A program made the position numbers and the translations under genes. From the NCBI RefSeq assembly GCF_003063315.1, contig NZ_NERV01000005.1:62001-126000 (forward strand): 64,000 nucleotides of DNA, in the 5' to 3' direction. The notes beneath the pieces are model-generated. The model saw only the letters and a program-made list of their open reading frames with translations, did not search any database and was not told the DNA's origin. Every line of letters starts with the position of its first letter. Position 1 is the stretch's first letter. This DNA comes from Limnohabitans sp. T6-5. GTDB lineage: Bacteria > Pseudomonadota > Gammaproteobacteria > Burkholderiales > Burkholderiaceae_C. This document shows, one piece after another, positions 9,235-18,253 of the stretch.

Positions 9235-9864
9235 TTAAATGTCCAGACCACTAGCTTTCAGTTGTGAGGTCGCATCATCTTTAGGTGCCGGGATTTTGTT
9301 GTCCTTGGCATATGCTGCAACAGCTTTATAAGTAGCCACCAAATTCTTGGTGTCTTCAGGAATACGCGGAACGATGGCCGCCAGGGCCAAAGCCGACGCG
9401 CCCAGTGAAGTCACGCTGGGCTTGAAGTCTTTGGCATCCTTGATGAACACCACGTAAGCCAAAGAACCTGCAGCCAAACTCACATACCCTTCACCCATTT
9501 GTTTTTTGGCAGCATCGTCCAATTTCAAGTTCTTGTCGGCCAATTTCTCCTGAATGAGTTTGGAGCTTTCTGTTTGAACTTTTTCGGCCTGCTTGATGGC
9601 GTCCGTGGTGGCGCCTTCTTTCATGTTGGCGGCATTCGAGGCGGCCAGATCGGCAGCTTCTTTCATGCCCAATGCAGTCAAGATTTTTGAATTGGCATTC
9701 AAAACTGCTGCGGTGCCGACAAAATATTCAGCCAGCAATTTCTCAGGGGCAGGACCAGAACCACCACCACCGCCACCCAACATGCCACCCAAACCTCCAA
9801 ATTGCGCATTGGAGACCAGAGAGAAGGTGGCAGCAAATGCCAAGACCATCAATTTTTTAAACAT
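9235..9864 (-). CDS. Exported protein of unknown function with Gly-rich N-terminus
   Basis: 209 residues with a cleavable signal peptide ending SNAQ, followed by a Gly-rich segment (FGGLGGMLGGGGGGSG). The rest is mostly Ala/Lys-rich predicted helix (KEAADLAASNAANMKEG, KVQTESSKLIQEKLADK), with no cysteine and no catalytic motif I recognise. It is the third gene of the operon, 15 bases after the preceding stop, with AAGGGA upstream of its ATG. The terminator-like hairpin follows its stop. No function can be assigned; a periplasmic partner of the CsgG-like lipoprotein is a guess from context. Confidence 0.75.
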   Translation of the reverse strand: MFKKLMVLAFAATFSLVSNAQFGGLGGMLGGGGGGSGPAPEKLLAEYFVGTAAVLNANSKILTALGMKEAADLAASNAANMKEGATTDAIKQAEKVQTESSKLIQEKLADKNLKLDDAAKKQMGEGYVSLAAGSLAYVVFIKDAKDFKPSVTSLGASALALAAIVPRIPEDTKNLVATYKAVAAYAKDNKIPAPKDDATSQLKASGLDI

Positions 9865-9879
9865 TTTTTCCCTTATTAA

Positions 9880-11001
9880 TCACTTGATTCCATTGTTGTT
9901 CAGCTGGGCAATAATCTCTCGACTAGCTACCTCAGCACCTTTTTTGAGTGCTGCCGTTCTGGCTGCGCCATCATCAACACCCAAACTTGCTTGTTGAACG
10001 GGCGGCACCGACGCAATCTCGCGTGGAATGTTTCCCTCAACACCTAATACGCGGCCAGAGACCTCGACACCAATACGTCTCATGCCAGAGCTTCCATCCA
10101 CCGATCCCAAACCCACATCAATGGTTGCAATCACAAGATATTTGATTTTTTCTTTGGATGCTTTCAGTGTTTTAAACACGTTTTTCAGCGTCGCAGGAGA
10201 AACATCATTACCACTTGCATAATCTGCATTGATGCTTTTGATATCGGCTTCTGTCAATACAAAATCAGAATCCAAAGCGGCAAAACCAGATTGTGTGAAG
10301 ATGGACGTTACCGCAGGTTTATAACCCCCCATAGGCAAAACCTGGTAACCGATTTCATCTGATTTACTGGTCACACTGCCGCCACTTTCTCTTTTTACAG
10401 TGGCACTCGCATCCATGCGGGCATTCACTGTTTTGCCTGCGTTGGTGGATACTTGATTTCCCGAGATTTTTTCGCCTTCTGTGCCACTGACTTTCGAGTT
10501 TGCATTCACTTCACGTTGAACACTCACTTGATTGATCTTGACAACACGGTCATCAAATTGCTTGACGCTGTTGGCTTGACGGGCCGTGAACAAATAAACA
10601 ATATTGGATTTCTCGCCGTCTCCAGCCAGGGTCGCCGCAGTGCCTTGTTTGACCAGATTTTTCAATCTGGCTTCATTCAGTTCCACACGAACCGTCACTT
10701 GATAACGTTTTGTATCCTGCATCACTTGTTCAGACAAAACGGCTGTGTTTTGAACCAGTTTCTCCAAGCCTTTTTCGATTTTTTCGCGACTGTTTTCAAA
10801 GACCTGGTCTTGCGCTTCGCCTTTTTCTGAAAAATAGCGTTCAATCGCATTCATGGATGCCGCCGTGATGGCGCGCTCTTTATCATCGCCCGTGAGTGTG
10901 GTTTGAAATTTGATGGTCGCACCACCTTTCAAATTCACATATTGCGCATTCACAGTGAATGACAACAAGAATGCTGCCATCAAAAGTATGAATTTTTTCA
11001 T
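9880..11001 (-). CDS. Exported protein with FlgT-like N-terminal region
   Basis: 373 residues with a signal peptide ending VNAQ. The next segment (FQTTLTGDDKERAITAASMN then AIERYFSE) resembles the N-terminal domain of the flagellar assembly protein FlgT and LPP20-like proteins; I judge this similarity as moderate. A Ser/Lys/Gly-rich middle (NANSKVSGTEGEKISGNQ) is followed by IKYLVIATIDVGLGSVD. The start codon directly follows the stop of the preceding gene (TAAATG), with AAGGAAA as ribosome binding site, so translation is probably coupled. No flagellar genes are nearby. Confidence 0.75.
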   Translation of the reverse strand: MKKFILLMAAFLLSFTVNAQYVNLKGGATIKFQTTLTGDDKERAITAASMNAIERYFSEKGEAQDQVFENSREKIEKGLEKLVQNTAVLSEQVMQDTKRYQVTVRVELNEARLKNLVKQGTAATLAGDGEKSNIVYLFTARQANSVKQFDDRVVKINQVSVQREVNANSKVSGTEGEKISGNQVSTNAGKTVNARMDASATVKRESGGSVTSKSDEIGYQVLPMGGYKPAVTSIFTQSGFAALDSDFVLTEADIKSINADYASGNDVSPATLKNVFKTLKASKEKIKYLVIATIDVGLGSVDGSSGMRRIGVEVSGRVLGVEGNIPREIASVPPVQQASLGVDDGAARTAALKKGAEVASREIIAQLNNNGIK

Positions 11002-12192
11002 TTAATTTCCTTTTCCATCCAACAGGTTGCTGACTTGTTTCATTTGCTCAGCTGTTTTTTCTGAGCCAGTGGCCACATTGACCCATTTGTAATCTCGTGT
11101 TTTCAGTGCCATGGAGAATTTTTTGAACAACCCATTAATCACATCGTAATAAGCTGGGTAATCATCCTGGGTTATTTTATTGATGGGGCTGATGGATACT
11201 GCGCCGTTTCTGAAAATGGATTCCAGGAAAACAGTCTTGCTGAATGGCTCAATCACTTGAATGGAAGCATTGACTCCATAAATATAGGAAACTTCAGAAT
11301 TGGTTTGCTGTTGCTTGGCCTTGGCCAATTTATTGACTTCGACGTTGAAAATATAGTCGCCATCGCCAATTTTCAATTCGATTTGTTCGCCTGTATCTTC
11401 CAACTGCATGGTCATCACCCCAACGACGCTGTTGAATTTGGCAGGCATCAAGGAAATGCTGGTTTGCCCAGACAATTCACTGGACAGTGCATCGGCCACA
11501 ATGTCTTTGACGGCAGCAGTATTGCTGCTGATTTCTGCCGGGAATTTATCCAAGGCCTCAGGTTTGACCGTGATGTTTCCAATCTGGAATATTTTGTCTG
11601 TTTTTTGACCTGGATTTGCATTTGTAATTTTGTCTACAAATTGCGAGATCAGACCTTCTTTCTTGGTCGTGAAAATATTTTCCCGGATCAAATTCAAAAT
11701 CTTGTATTGTGACGGCTCTTGCTGTCCTTCCACCGCATCAAATATGGCCAAATTCAATGGGTATGTTTTGATGATTTTTTTGCCTTTGTAATCAAACAAC
11801 AAAGCATCACCGCGCAGATTGACGAATACCTTCCAATACGAGCCATAATTTTCTACAAGTACAGTTTCTCCTGTCAGTACCATGACTCCGTTCAACGGCG
11901 AATCAGAATTCTTGGTTGAGAACGTTCTTCCTGTCACGATCTTGAAGTTTTTTCCTTCAACGGTTTGAAGTCTTTTTGTAATCTCCATGGAAATGGAGTT
12001 GTTGGATTTTTTTAATTCCTCATCCAGATAATGTATATATGGAAAACGAGCTTCCTTATTGACATGTTCGCCAGCAAATGCAAATCCTGCGATCAGCATT
12101 TCCTGGCCTGGCTCCTGAGCCTTCGCGCCCGCTAGACAAGTCATCAGCGACAGCCCGATGACAGCATTTTTAATGGTGGAAAAAAACTTCAT
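11002..12192 (-). CDS. Exported protein of unknown function, first gene of the CsgG-like operon
   Basis: 396 residues with a signal peptide (MKFFSTIKNAVIGLSLMTCL to AGAKA) and no transmembrane helices after it. I recognise no family. Visible features are an early ISMEITKRL helix, a central NITVKPEALDKFPAEISSNT segment and a C-terminal YDVINGLFKKFSMALKTRDY stretch. It is read first in the operon and joined directly to the next gene. Its DNA is clearly more AT-rich than the flanking housekeeping genes, as are the next two genes, hinting at a different origin. No ribosome binding site is obvious before the ATG. Confidence 0.75.
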   Translation of the reverse strand: MKFFSTIKNAVIGLSLMTCLAGAKAQEPGQEMLIAGFAFAGEHVNKEARFPYIHYLDEELKKSNNSISMEITKRLQTVEGKNFKIVTGRTFSTKNSDSPLNGVMVLTGETVLVENYGSYWKVFVNLRGDALLFDYKGKKIIKTYPLNLAIFDAVEGQQEPSQYKILNLIRENIFTTKKEGLISQFVDKITNANPGQKTDKIFQIGNITVKPEALDKFPAEISSNTAAVKDIVADALSSELSGQTSISLMPAKFNSVVGVMTMQLEDTGEQIELKIGDGDYIFNVEVNKLAKAKQQQTNSEVSYIYGVNASIQVIEPFSKTVFLESIFRNGAVSISPINKITQDDYPAYYDVINGLFKKFSMALKTRDYKWVNVATGSEKTAEQMKQVSNLLDGKGN

Positions 12193-12302
12193 TTTATGTA
12201 AATAAGATGCACAAATAACTACAATAGTGTATCACTCAATAATTACAAATTAAAATTTAAGAGTAAATTTGTATTCAAATTAGCACATCAAGAAAGACTC
12301 AC
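12193..12302. promoter_or_regulatory. AT-rich divergent promoter region
   Basis: The 110 bases between the divergent starts at 12192 and 12303 are strongly AT-rich, unlike the rest of the window, with runs such as AATTACAAATTAAAATTTAA. This is the only place from which the leftward operon and the rightward lipoprotein gene can be transcribed locally. I could not define confident -35 and -10 boxes. Confidence 0.5.
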
Positions 12303-12635
12303 ATGCTTCACTTCAAAGCCCTGATCCTGTCCACACTCTTTGTCTTTGCGTTGAGCGGCTGCCAAACCCCGCCGCCCCTTCCCGCTGCGGTGCCCATCAC
12401 CTCCATACAGGACCGGTTTGATGGCCCTGGGGGAACAGCAGTGCATGACTTCGTCAACGCCAGCAATGCCTGCCAGCGCGAAACTTCCCGCATGAATCAA
12501 TACAACAACGCACCCGTGATCCCGAGCTGCAGCTCGGTCATTCGGTGCCTGGCGGGCAAAGGCTATGTCTCCAGCCCATCAGGAAAATTCGATGCAGAAG
12601 AACTTCGCATCGGCGCGACTTGCACGGCCCAGTGA
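12303..12635 (+). CDS. Small lipoprotein of unknown function
   Basis: 110 residues with a clear lipoprotein signal: hydrophobic stretch, lipobox LSGC with Cys20, then a Pro-rich linker (QTPPPLPAAVP). The mature part has four further cysteines (in NACQRE, PSCSSVIRC and GATCTAQ), which could form two disulfides in the periplasm. It is divergent from the exported-protein operon and may belong to the same envelope function, but nothing proves it. The 165-bp direct repeat begins at its stop codon. Confidence 0.7.
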   Translation: MLHFKALILSTLFVFALSGCQTPPPLPAAVPITSIQDRFDGPGGTAVHDFVNASNACQRETSRMNQYNNAPVIPSCSSVIRCLAGKGYVSSPSGKFDAEELRIGATCTAQ

Positions 12636-12796
12636 AGTTTGAAGTGAAAGGCCTGTCTTGGGCTCAGCAGTCAGCGATGCCATCAGTGTGGGAGCCCCGC
12701 CCTCGGGGCGATGGGTGGTGGTCTGCGAGGCTCCATCGGGGCGAGGGCGCCGCTCCCCCAAAAAAGCGTTCATGCAGACATCATCGGGCCGGATCA
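12632..12796. repeat. 165-bp direct repeat, left copy (contains an inverted REP pair)
   Basis: Runs from GTGAAGTTTGAAGTGAA to ATCATCGGGCCGGATCA. Inside are an element starting GTGGGAGCCCCGCCCTC at 12688 and its inverted partner ending GAGGGCGCCGCTCC, followed by a run of A. A copy with few differences lies at 15643-15806 in the same orientation. The right edge of this copy lies four bases before the surviving fragment of an HMG-CoA lyase gene, so the element marks a rearrangement breakpoint. Confidence 0.88.
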
Positions 12797-12800
12797 ATAA

Positions 12801-12947
12801 ATGGGCACCTCAACCCGCATCGATTTCGATAAGCTCCTGGCTTTGCGCGCCAAGGTGGCGCAGTGGCCCGCAGGTGAATGCCTGCATGGGTCGATCGCGC
12901 CGGCGGGCTTGCCCAAGACACTGCAAACGCCTGAAATGACTGCATGA
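12801..12947 (+). pseudogene. 3' remnant of a hydroxymethylglutaryl-CoA lyase gene
   Basis: A 48-codon frame reading MGTSTRIDFDKLLALRAKVA and then AGECLHGSIAPAGLPKTLQT. This matches the C-terminal end of HMG-CoA lyase (TGID-x-D-x-LL-x-x-R followed by LPGE-x-LHG and AGLPK) and nothing earlier of that protein. Its stop overlaps the start of the next gene as ATGA, the kind of coupling expected from an intact ancestral operon, and HMG-CoA lyase genes commonly neighbour CaiB-type genes in Burkholderiales. The catalytic TIM-barrel part is absent and replaced upstream by the 165-bp repeat. Confidence 0.75.
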
Positions 12948-14143
12948 ACAATTCCGACAAGAAACTCCCGCTCGAAGGCCTGCGCGTTGTCGAGTTCACC
13001 CACATGGTCATGGGCCCGACCTGTGGCTTGGTGCTGGCCGACATGGGGGCCGAGGTCATCAAGGTCGAGCCGATCGAGGGCGATCGCACGCGGCATTTGT
13101 TGGGCTCGGGCGCAGGCTTTTTCCCAATGTTCAACCGCAACAAGAAGAGCATCCAGCTCAACCTGCAAAGCCCTGAAGGCGCGGAGGTGGCGCGCCGCCT
13201 GTGCGCCACGGCCGACGTGGTGGCCGAGAACTTCAAGCCCGGCTCCATGGCCAAGTACGGTCTGGACTACGCCAGTCTGTCGGCCAACAACCCCAAGCTG
13301 ATCTATGCCAGCCTCAAAGGCTTCTTGCCCGGGCCGTATGACCACCGCACTGCGCTCGACGAGGTGGTGCAGATGATGGGGGGCCTGGCCTACATGACAG
13401 GGCGCCCCGGCGACCCGCTGCGTGCAGGCACCAGCGTGAATGACATCATGGGCGGCATGTTCGGCGCCATCGGTGTGCTGGGGGCGCTCATCCAGCGCGG
13501 CATCACCGGGCGCGGGCAAGAGATTCAGTCGGCCTTGTTTGAGAACAACGTCTTTTTGGTGGGCCAGCACATGCTGCAATACGCCATCACAGGCAAGGCC
13601 GCAGAGCCCATGCCCAACCGCATTTCGGCCTGGGCGGTGTACGACGTGTTCACAGTCAAGAACGGTGAACAGATTTTCTTGGCGGCAGTCAGCGACGCGC
13701 AGTGGGCCACCTTTTGCGATGTGCTCGGTTTTGCAGATCTCAAGGCCGATCCGCGTTATGGCAGCAACAACGCCCGCGTCTCGCAGCGCGACGTGATGAT
13801 GCCCGAGCTGCGCAGCCGCTTGGAGGCCTTCACCGCAGCCGAGCTGACCTCGATTTTCGAAAAAGCGGGCCTGCCCTTTGCGCCCATCATCAAACCCGAA
13901 GAGCTGTTTGACGACCCGCACCTGCAAGCCACAGGGGGCCTGGCCGATGTGCGCCTGACCGATGGCGCCAAGGCCGGGCAAAACGCACCGGCCGCCTTGC
14001 TGCCCTTCACCATGGGTGGCCAGCGATTGGGCGTGCGCCACCAACCGCCCCAACAAGGTGAAAACACCGACGAACTGCTGCAGGGCCTGGGCCTGAGCTT
14101 TGCAGAGATTGATGATCTGCGTACTCTGAAAGCAGTAGCTTGA
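12944..14143 (+). CDS. CaiB/BaiF family CoA-transferase
   Basis: 399 residues, full length for class III CoA-transferases, which move CoA between carboxylic acids through an aspartyl-CoA thioester. The N-terminus shows LRVVEFTHMVMGPTCGLVLA and MGAEVIKVEP; the catalytic aspartate is most likely Asp167 in TSVNDIMGGM. Substrate cannot be read from sequence. The start overlaps the stop of the HMG-CoA lyase remnant, so the gene has probably lost its original upstream part and may now use a promoter within or near the repeat. An inverted REP pair separates it from hpd. Confidence 0.92.
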   Translation: MNNSDKKLPLEGLRVVEFTHMVMGPTCGLVLADMGAEVIKVEPIEGDRTRHLLGSGAGFFPMFNRNKKSIQLNLQSPEGAEVARRLCATADVVAENFKPGSMAKYGLDYASLSANNPKLIYASLKGFLPGPYDHRTALDEVVQMMGGLAYMTGRPGDPLRAGTSVNDIMGGMFGAIGVLGALIQRGITGRGQEIQSALFENNVFLVGQHMLQYAITGKAAEPMPNRISAWAVYDVFTVKNGEQIFLAAVSDAQWATFCDVLGFADLKADPRYGSNNARVSQRDVMMPELRSRLEAFTAAELTSIFEKAGLPFAPIIKPEELFDDPHLQATGGLADVRLTDGAKAGQNAPAALLPFTMGGQRLGVRHQPPQQGENTDELLQGLGLSFAEIDDLRTLKAVA

Positions 14144-14280
14144 AACTTGTTTTCTTGCTAAACCCCTTGACGCGCCTCACAATCGCCGCATGTCCATCCA
14201 GGTTTTGATTTTCGGTATCCACCTCGCGCGCAGCACGCGGGGCAAGCCTTGCGCACCGCCCCAGCGGGGCTGAACCTTTC

Positions 14281-14360
14281 CTTGTAGGTCGGCGGCTTCA
14301 GCCCCGACATGGTGGTTGTTAACCGAAAACATGTCGGGGCTGAAGCCACCGACCTACAAG
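14281..14360. repeat. Long inverted repeat: head-to-head REP-like pair
   Basis: Arms of 30 bases (14281-14310 and 14331-14360) match with one difference; the first begins CTTGTAGGTCGGCGGCTTC. The 20-base loop contains GTTAAC. An RNA from the CoA-transferase gene would form a very stable hairpin here, so the element may end that transcript or protect its 3' end. It is the clearest isolated copy of the REP pair used in the arrays near 61 kb. Confidence 0.92.
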
Positions 14361-14439
14361 AAGCCTTTTTCGTTTGACCGATTTCAATTCGGGCCGCACT
14401 CAGTCAGCAGTGCGGTCCCGATCATTGCTGGAGATTTTC

Positions 14440-15528
14440 ATGACCGATTTGTTTGACAACCCGATGGGTTTGTGTGGTTTTGAGTTTGTGGAGTTCGCCT
14501 CGCCCGTGGCGGGCGTGCTGGAGCCTTTGTTCGAAAAAATGGGCTTTACGCTGGTGGCCAAGCACCGCTCCAAAGACGTGGTGCTCTACCGCCAGGGCGA
14601 CATCAACTTCATCGTCAACCGCGAGCCCAAAAGCCTGGCTGGCTACTTTGCCTCAGAGCACGGCCCTTGCGCCTGCGCATTGGCGTTCCGCGTGAAAGAC
14701 TCACACAAGGCGTATGAACGCGCACTGGAAATGGGTGCGCAGCCGGTGGAGATCCCCACGGGCCCGATGGAGTTGCGCCTGCCTGCCATCAAAGGCATCG
14801 GCGGTGCGCCCTTGTATCTGATCGACCGCTTCGAAGACGGCAAGAGCATCTACGACATCGACTTTGAATTCATCGACGGTGTCGACCGCCACCCACCCGG
14901 CCACGGCTTCAAGATCATCGACCACTTGACGCACAACGTTTACAAAGGCCGCATGGCCTTTTGGGGTGGCTTTTACGAGAAGATTTTCAACTTCCGTGAA
15001 ATCCGTTACTTCGACATCCAGGGCACGCACACCGGCCTGACCAGCCGCGCCATGACCGCACCCGATGGCCTGATCCGCATCCCGCTCAATGAGGAGTCGG
15101 GCAAGACCGGCGGCCAGATCGAAGAGTTCCTGATGCAGTTCAACGGCGAGGGCATCCAGCACATCGCGCTGTTGACTGACGACCTTTTGAAGAGCGTAGA
15201 TGCCTTGCAGATGGCTGGCATCCCGCTGATGACCGCGCCCAACGACATCTATTACGAGATGCTCGAAGAGCGCCTCAAGGGCCATGGCGAACCCGTGCCC
15301 GAGTTGCAGGCGCGCGGCATTTTGATGGACGGCTCCACGGCCAATGGCGAGAAGCGCTTGCTGCTGCAAATCTTCAGCCAGACGATGCTCGGCCCGGTGT
15401 TCTTCGAGTTCATCCAGCGCAAGGCCGACGAGGGCTTTGGCGAAGGCAACTTCAAGGCCTTGTTTGAAAGCCTGGAGCGCGACCAGATTCGGCGTGGGGC
15501 GATTCAGGTGGACAAGCCTGCACCGTAA
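14440..15528 (+). CDS. hpd: 4-hydroxyphenylpyruvate dioxygenase
   Basis: 362 residues. It converts 4-hydroxyphenylpyruvate to homogentisate in tyrosine degradation, using non-haem iron. The iron ligands are His162 (IIDHLTHNV), His241 (GIQHIALL) and Glu323 (VFFEFIQRK), shifted by one from the Pseudomonas fluorescens enzyme. I start at ATG 14440 because GGAGA sits a few bases upstream and the protein then aligns with the family ([19 protein letters not shown]). No other tyrosine-catabolic gene is adjacent. The gene lies between a long inverted REP pair and the right copy of the 165-bp repeat. Confidence 0.96.
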   Translation: MTDLFDNPMGLCGFEFVEFASPVAGVLEPLFEKMGFTLVAKHRSKDVVLYRQGDINFIVNREPKSLAGYFASEHGPCACALAFRVKDSHKAYERALEMGAQPVEIPTGPMELRLPAIKGIGGAPLYLIDRFEDGKSIYDIDFEFIDGVDRHPPGHGFKIIDHLTHNVYKGRMAFWGGFYEKIFNFREIRYFDIQGTHTGLTSRAMTAPDGLIRIPLNEESGKTGGQIEEFLMQFNGEGIQHIALLTDDLLKSVDALQMAGIPLMTAPNDIYYEMLEERLKGHGEPVPELQARGILMDGSTANGEKRLLLQIFSQTMLGPVFFEFIQRKADEGFGEGNFKALFESLERDQIRRGAIQVDKPAP

Positions 15529-15642
15529 ATATGGGTGTGTGCGCAAGTTGGTCGCTTCGGGTTATCGCAGGTCAGAGGCTTTAGCCCCAACATGGGTTGG
15601 CATGCCGCGCAGGCTTGCGCTGGACGCTATTGATGCGGCCCT

Positions 15643-15806
15643 GTGAAGTTTGAAGTGAAGCTTTTCTTGGGCATAGCGATCAGATATGCAATCAGTGTGG
15701 GAGCCCCGCCCTCGGGGCGATGGGTGATGGTCTGCGAAGCTCCATCGCGGCGAGGGCGCCGCTCCTACAAAAAAGGCGCTCATGCAAACATCATCGGGCC
15801 GGATCA
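15643..15806. repeat. 165-bp direct repeat, right copy (contains an inverted REP pair)
   Basis: Same order and orientation as the copy at 12632-12796, with GTGGGAGCCCCGCCCTCGG at 15697 and the inverted half ending GCCGCTCCTAC. In this copy the end tetranucleotide GTAG is intact on the complementary strand, while the left copy has changed it. The two copies lie 3.0 kb apart and bracket the HMG-CoA lyase remnant, CoA-transferase and hpd. Confidence 0.88.
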
Positions 15807-15826
15807 GTAGTGGTACATGAAGCCAC

Positions 15827-15898
15827 GTCGGACTCTTCGAGTACCGCCCTGCAAGAGCGCCAACATCCCCTCACAGGTCGGCGGTCCAGGACCCCGAC
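15827..15898. repeat. Isolated remnant of the 125-bp array unit
   Basis: GTCGGACTCTTCGAGTACCG is followed after a short spacer by CAGGTCGGCGGTCC and ACCCCGAC. This is the same pair of oppositely oriented hairpins as in the array at 4.8-6.0 kb, reduced to one degenerate unit. Confidence 0.7.
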
Positions 15899-15973
15899 GA
15901 AGCCCGTGACAACACCATGCATTGGGCTGCATTAAGCGCGCTTTGGGTCCTGTCATTTCACGATAATGCCCTG

Positions 15974-17185
15974 ATGCATTTTTTTCGCCGATCCACTGCG
16001 CTGGCCTTGGGGCCCTTCAGCTTTTGGCTGTCCTTGCCCCAGCTCATCAGTTGGGGCAGCGTGTTCTACACCTTTTCTTTGCTGATGACCCCGCTGGAGG
16101 CCGAGCTGGGCATGAGTCGGGCCGAGTCTTCGCTGGCCTTCAGTCTGGCGCTGCTGGCCGAAGGCTTGATGGCTTATCTTGTGGGGCGCTGGATCGATGC
16201 GGGGCATGAACGGCGCGTCATGACGCTGGGCTCGGTGTGGATTGGCGCAGGCTTGCTGGCGCACAGTTTTGTCCAGTCCAAAGCCGAGTTTTATGCCGTA
16301 TGGATCTGGCTGGGATTGGGCACAGCAGCGACCTTCTACACCCCCGCCTTTGCCGTGGTCACCCGGCGCTTTGCACACGACTTTCGGCGCGCCATCATCA
16401 CGCTCACGTTTTTAGGTGGCCTGGCCAGCACGGTGTTCATCCCGCTGTTTTCGTGGTGGATGGACCTGTGGGGATGGCGGCAGGCGCTGTGGGCGTTGGC
16501 CGCTTTGCAATGGCTGGTTTGCGCACCGCTGCATGCCTGGCTGCTGCAAGGCGCGCCACCAGCGCAGCACTTGCATGCCACCGGCCAAACGCGTGCCGTG
16601 TCGGTGCGTGTGCACTTGCGGCAGGCGCCGTTTTGGTTGCTGGCCTTGTTCATGGTCTTGATGATGGCGGTCACCTCGGCTTTGCCCGCGCACATGATCG
16701 CCTTGTTGCAGGAGTCAGGCTTGACTTCGACATGGGTCATCGCCATTCCGGCAGCCATTGGCGCGGTTCAGGTGGTGGGGCGGCTGGTGCTGTTTGTGTT
16801 TGAGCGTTATTGGGACGTGCACGCCGCCAACCGCTGGATTCCGATGCTGATCCCGCTGGGCTTGCTGGCCTTGCTTTTGGGGCAGCTGCACCCCGCAGCA
16901 GCCGGTGTGTTTGTCGTGTTGTTTGGCTTGGGTAACGGCATGAACACCATCGTCAAAGGCACGGCGATGGCGCAATATGTCAGCCGCGCCCATGTCGGTC
17001 AACTCAATGGTTTGCTGGGCCTGCCCATTGCGCTGGCCCGCGCAGCTGCGCCGTTGATGGTGGGCTTGCTGTGGTCACCGGAGAACGGCTATGGCGTCGC
17101 CTTATGGTGGTTGCTGAGCGCCAGCCTGTTGGGCACAGCAGCTCTGTGGCTGGCGCAAGCCCGATCCTTGCGGACCCAGCGGTAA
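15974..17185 (+). CDS. MFS transporter
   Basis: 403 residues with about twelve hydrophobic segments, a basic loop after the second helix (GRWIDAGHERRVMTLG) and a central loop around residues 190-220, as in major facilitator superfamily permeases. I prefer ATG 15974 (MHFFRRSTALALGPFSFWLS) because the protein then begins just before the first membrane helix; ATG 15917 is also in frame. No ribosome binding site is convincing at either. Substrate unknown. It stands alone, convergent with the pirin gene. Confidence 0.85.
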   Translation: MHFFRRSTALALGPFSFWLSLPQLISWGSVFYTFSLLMTPLEAELGMSRAESSLAFSLALLAEGLMAYLVGRWIDAGHERRVMTLGSVWIGAGLLAHSFVQSKAEFYAVWIWLGLGTAATFYTPAFAVVTRRFAHDFRRAIITLTFLGGLASTVFIPLFSWWMDLWGWRQALWALAALQWLVCAPLHAWLLQGAPPAQHLHATGQTRAVSVRVHLRQAPFWLLALFMVLMMAVTSALPAHMIALLQESGLTSTWVIAIPAAIGAVQVVGRLVLFVFERYWDVHAANRWIPMLIPLGLLALLLGQLHPAAAGVFVVLFGLGNGMNTIVKGTAMAQYVSRAHVGQLNGLLGLPIALARAAAPLMVGLLWSPENGYGVALWWLLSASLLGTAALWLAQARSLRTQR

Positions 17186-17275
17186 GCGGTGGTATGAGTT
17201 TTGCGCATCCGGCCCCAGGGCGGCGGCGGTCACCCTGACCGCCAACAGGCTTGGCTGCTTTGCACAGGGCGATGC

Positions 17276-18166
17276 TCATGCCGACTCGCCCAGCCGCCCC
17301 TCGCGGAAATCTCTCACGGCCTGGTAAATTTCTTGCTGCGAATTCATCACAAACGGACCGTACTGAACAATCGGCTCCTTGAGCGGTTTGCCTGACACGA
17401 GGATCAGTTTGGCATCGGCGCTGGCCTCGATCACCACGCCATCAGCCTGCGCCGCATTCGCCAGGATGGCCATGCGCTGCACGGGCACAGCCTGCCCACC
17501 GATCCGCACTTCGCCACGGTACACATACAGAAATGCGTTGTGGTCCGCAGGCAGCGTCTGCTCAAAGCGGGCGCCCTTTGGCATGTGCACATCCAGATAC
17601 AGCGGTTGGGTGAGCTCACGGGTCACCGCACCTTGCACGCCATGGCTGGCACCGGCGATGACGGTGACCTCCACACCCGCAGGTGTTTGCAGCTTGGGCA
17701 GTTGCTCGTTCTGAAAGTCGCGGTACCAGGGCGCATTCATCTTTTCCGTGCTGTGCAAGTTCAACCAAAGCTGAAAGCCTTCCATCACGCCTTCTACTTG
17801 CTGCGGGATTTCAGAGTGGATCACGCCCTTGCCAGCGGTCATCCACTGAACGCCGCCGTTTTGCAGCAAGCCTTCGTGTCCGGCACTGTCGCGGTGCAGC
17901 ATGCGCCCGGCAATCATGTAGGTCACGGTTTCAAAGCCCCGGTGGGGGTGGTCGGGAAAACCGGCAATGTAGTCATCGGGTTTGTCGCTGCCAAAGGCAT
18001 CGAGCATCAAAAACGGGTCGAGCCGTTGCTGCAAGTTTTGCGTGAGCACCCGGTTGAGCTTGACGCCTGCGCCGTCGGAGGTGGCCTGGCCCGTGACCAA
18101 GTGCTCCACGGTACGCGAAATCGTCACCGCGTAAGTGGCGGCGGAGACTGAAAGGGTGTTGGACAT
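17276..18166 (-). CDS. Pirin family protein
   Basis: 296 residues with two cupin halves, the usual pirin length. The metal site is visible as DHPHRGFETVTYM with the two histidines, then IHSEIPQ with a further His and Glu. Bacterial pirins bind iron or another metal; some have quercetinase activity and others affect central metabolism. ATG 18166 is chosen because the sequence following it (MSNTLSVSAATYAVTISRTV) fits the family and upstream residues do not. It is divergent from a LysR-type regulator gene, a pairing often seen with pirins. Confidence 0.9.
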   Translation of the reverse strand: MSNTLSVSAATYAVTISRTVEHLVTGQATSDGAGVKLNRVLTQNLQQRLDPFLMLDAFGSDKPDDYIAGFPDHPHRGFETVTYMIAGRMLHRDSAGHEGLLQNGGVQWMTAGKGVIHSEIPQQVEGVMEGFQLWLNLHSTEKMNAPWYRDFQNEQLPKLQTPAGVEVTVIAGASHGVQGAVTRELTQPLYLDVHMPKGARFEQTLPADHNAFLYVYRGEVRIGGQAVPVQRMAILANAAQADGVVIEASADAKLILVSGKPLKEPIVQYGPFVMNSQQEIYQAVRDFREGRLGESA

Positions 18167-18253
18167 GATGGCTCCTTCAAATGAGGTGGGGAACGCGGTT
18201 CGTGGGGATGGATAGAGTGTATTTCTGAACAATCACTTCGAGAATCTTCTTGA

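Larger units (their letters stand above)
15529..15973. other. Gene-free stretch rich in repeats
   Basis: Between hpd and the MFS gene I see only repeats: a degenerate REP-like copy near 15566-15590, the 165-bp direct repeat and a remnant of the 125-bp array unit at 15827-15898. No credible gene was found. Confidence 0.6.
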
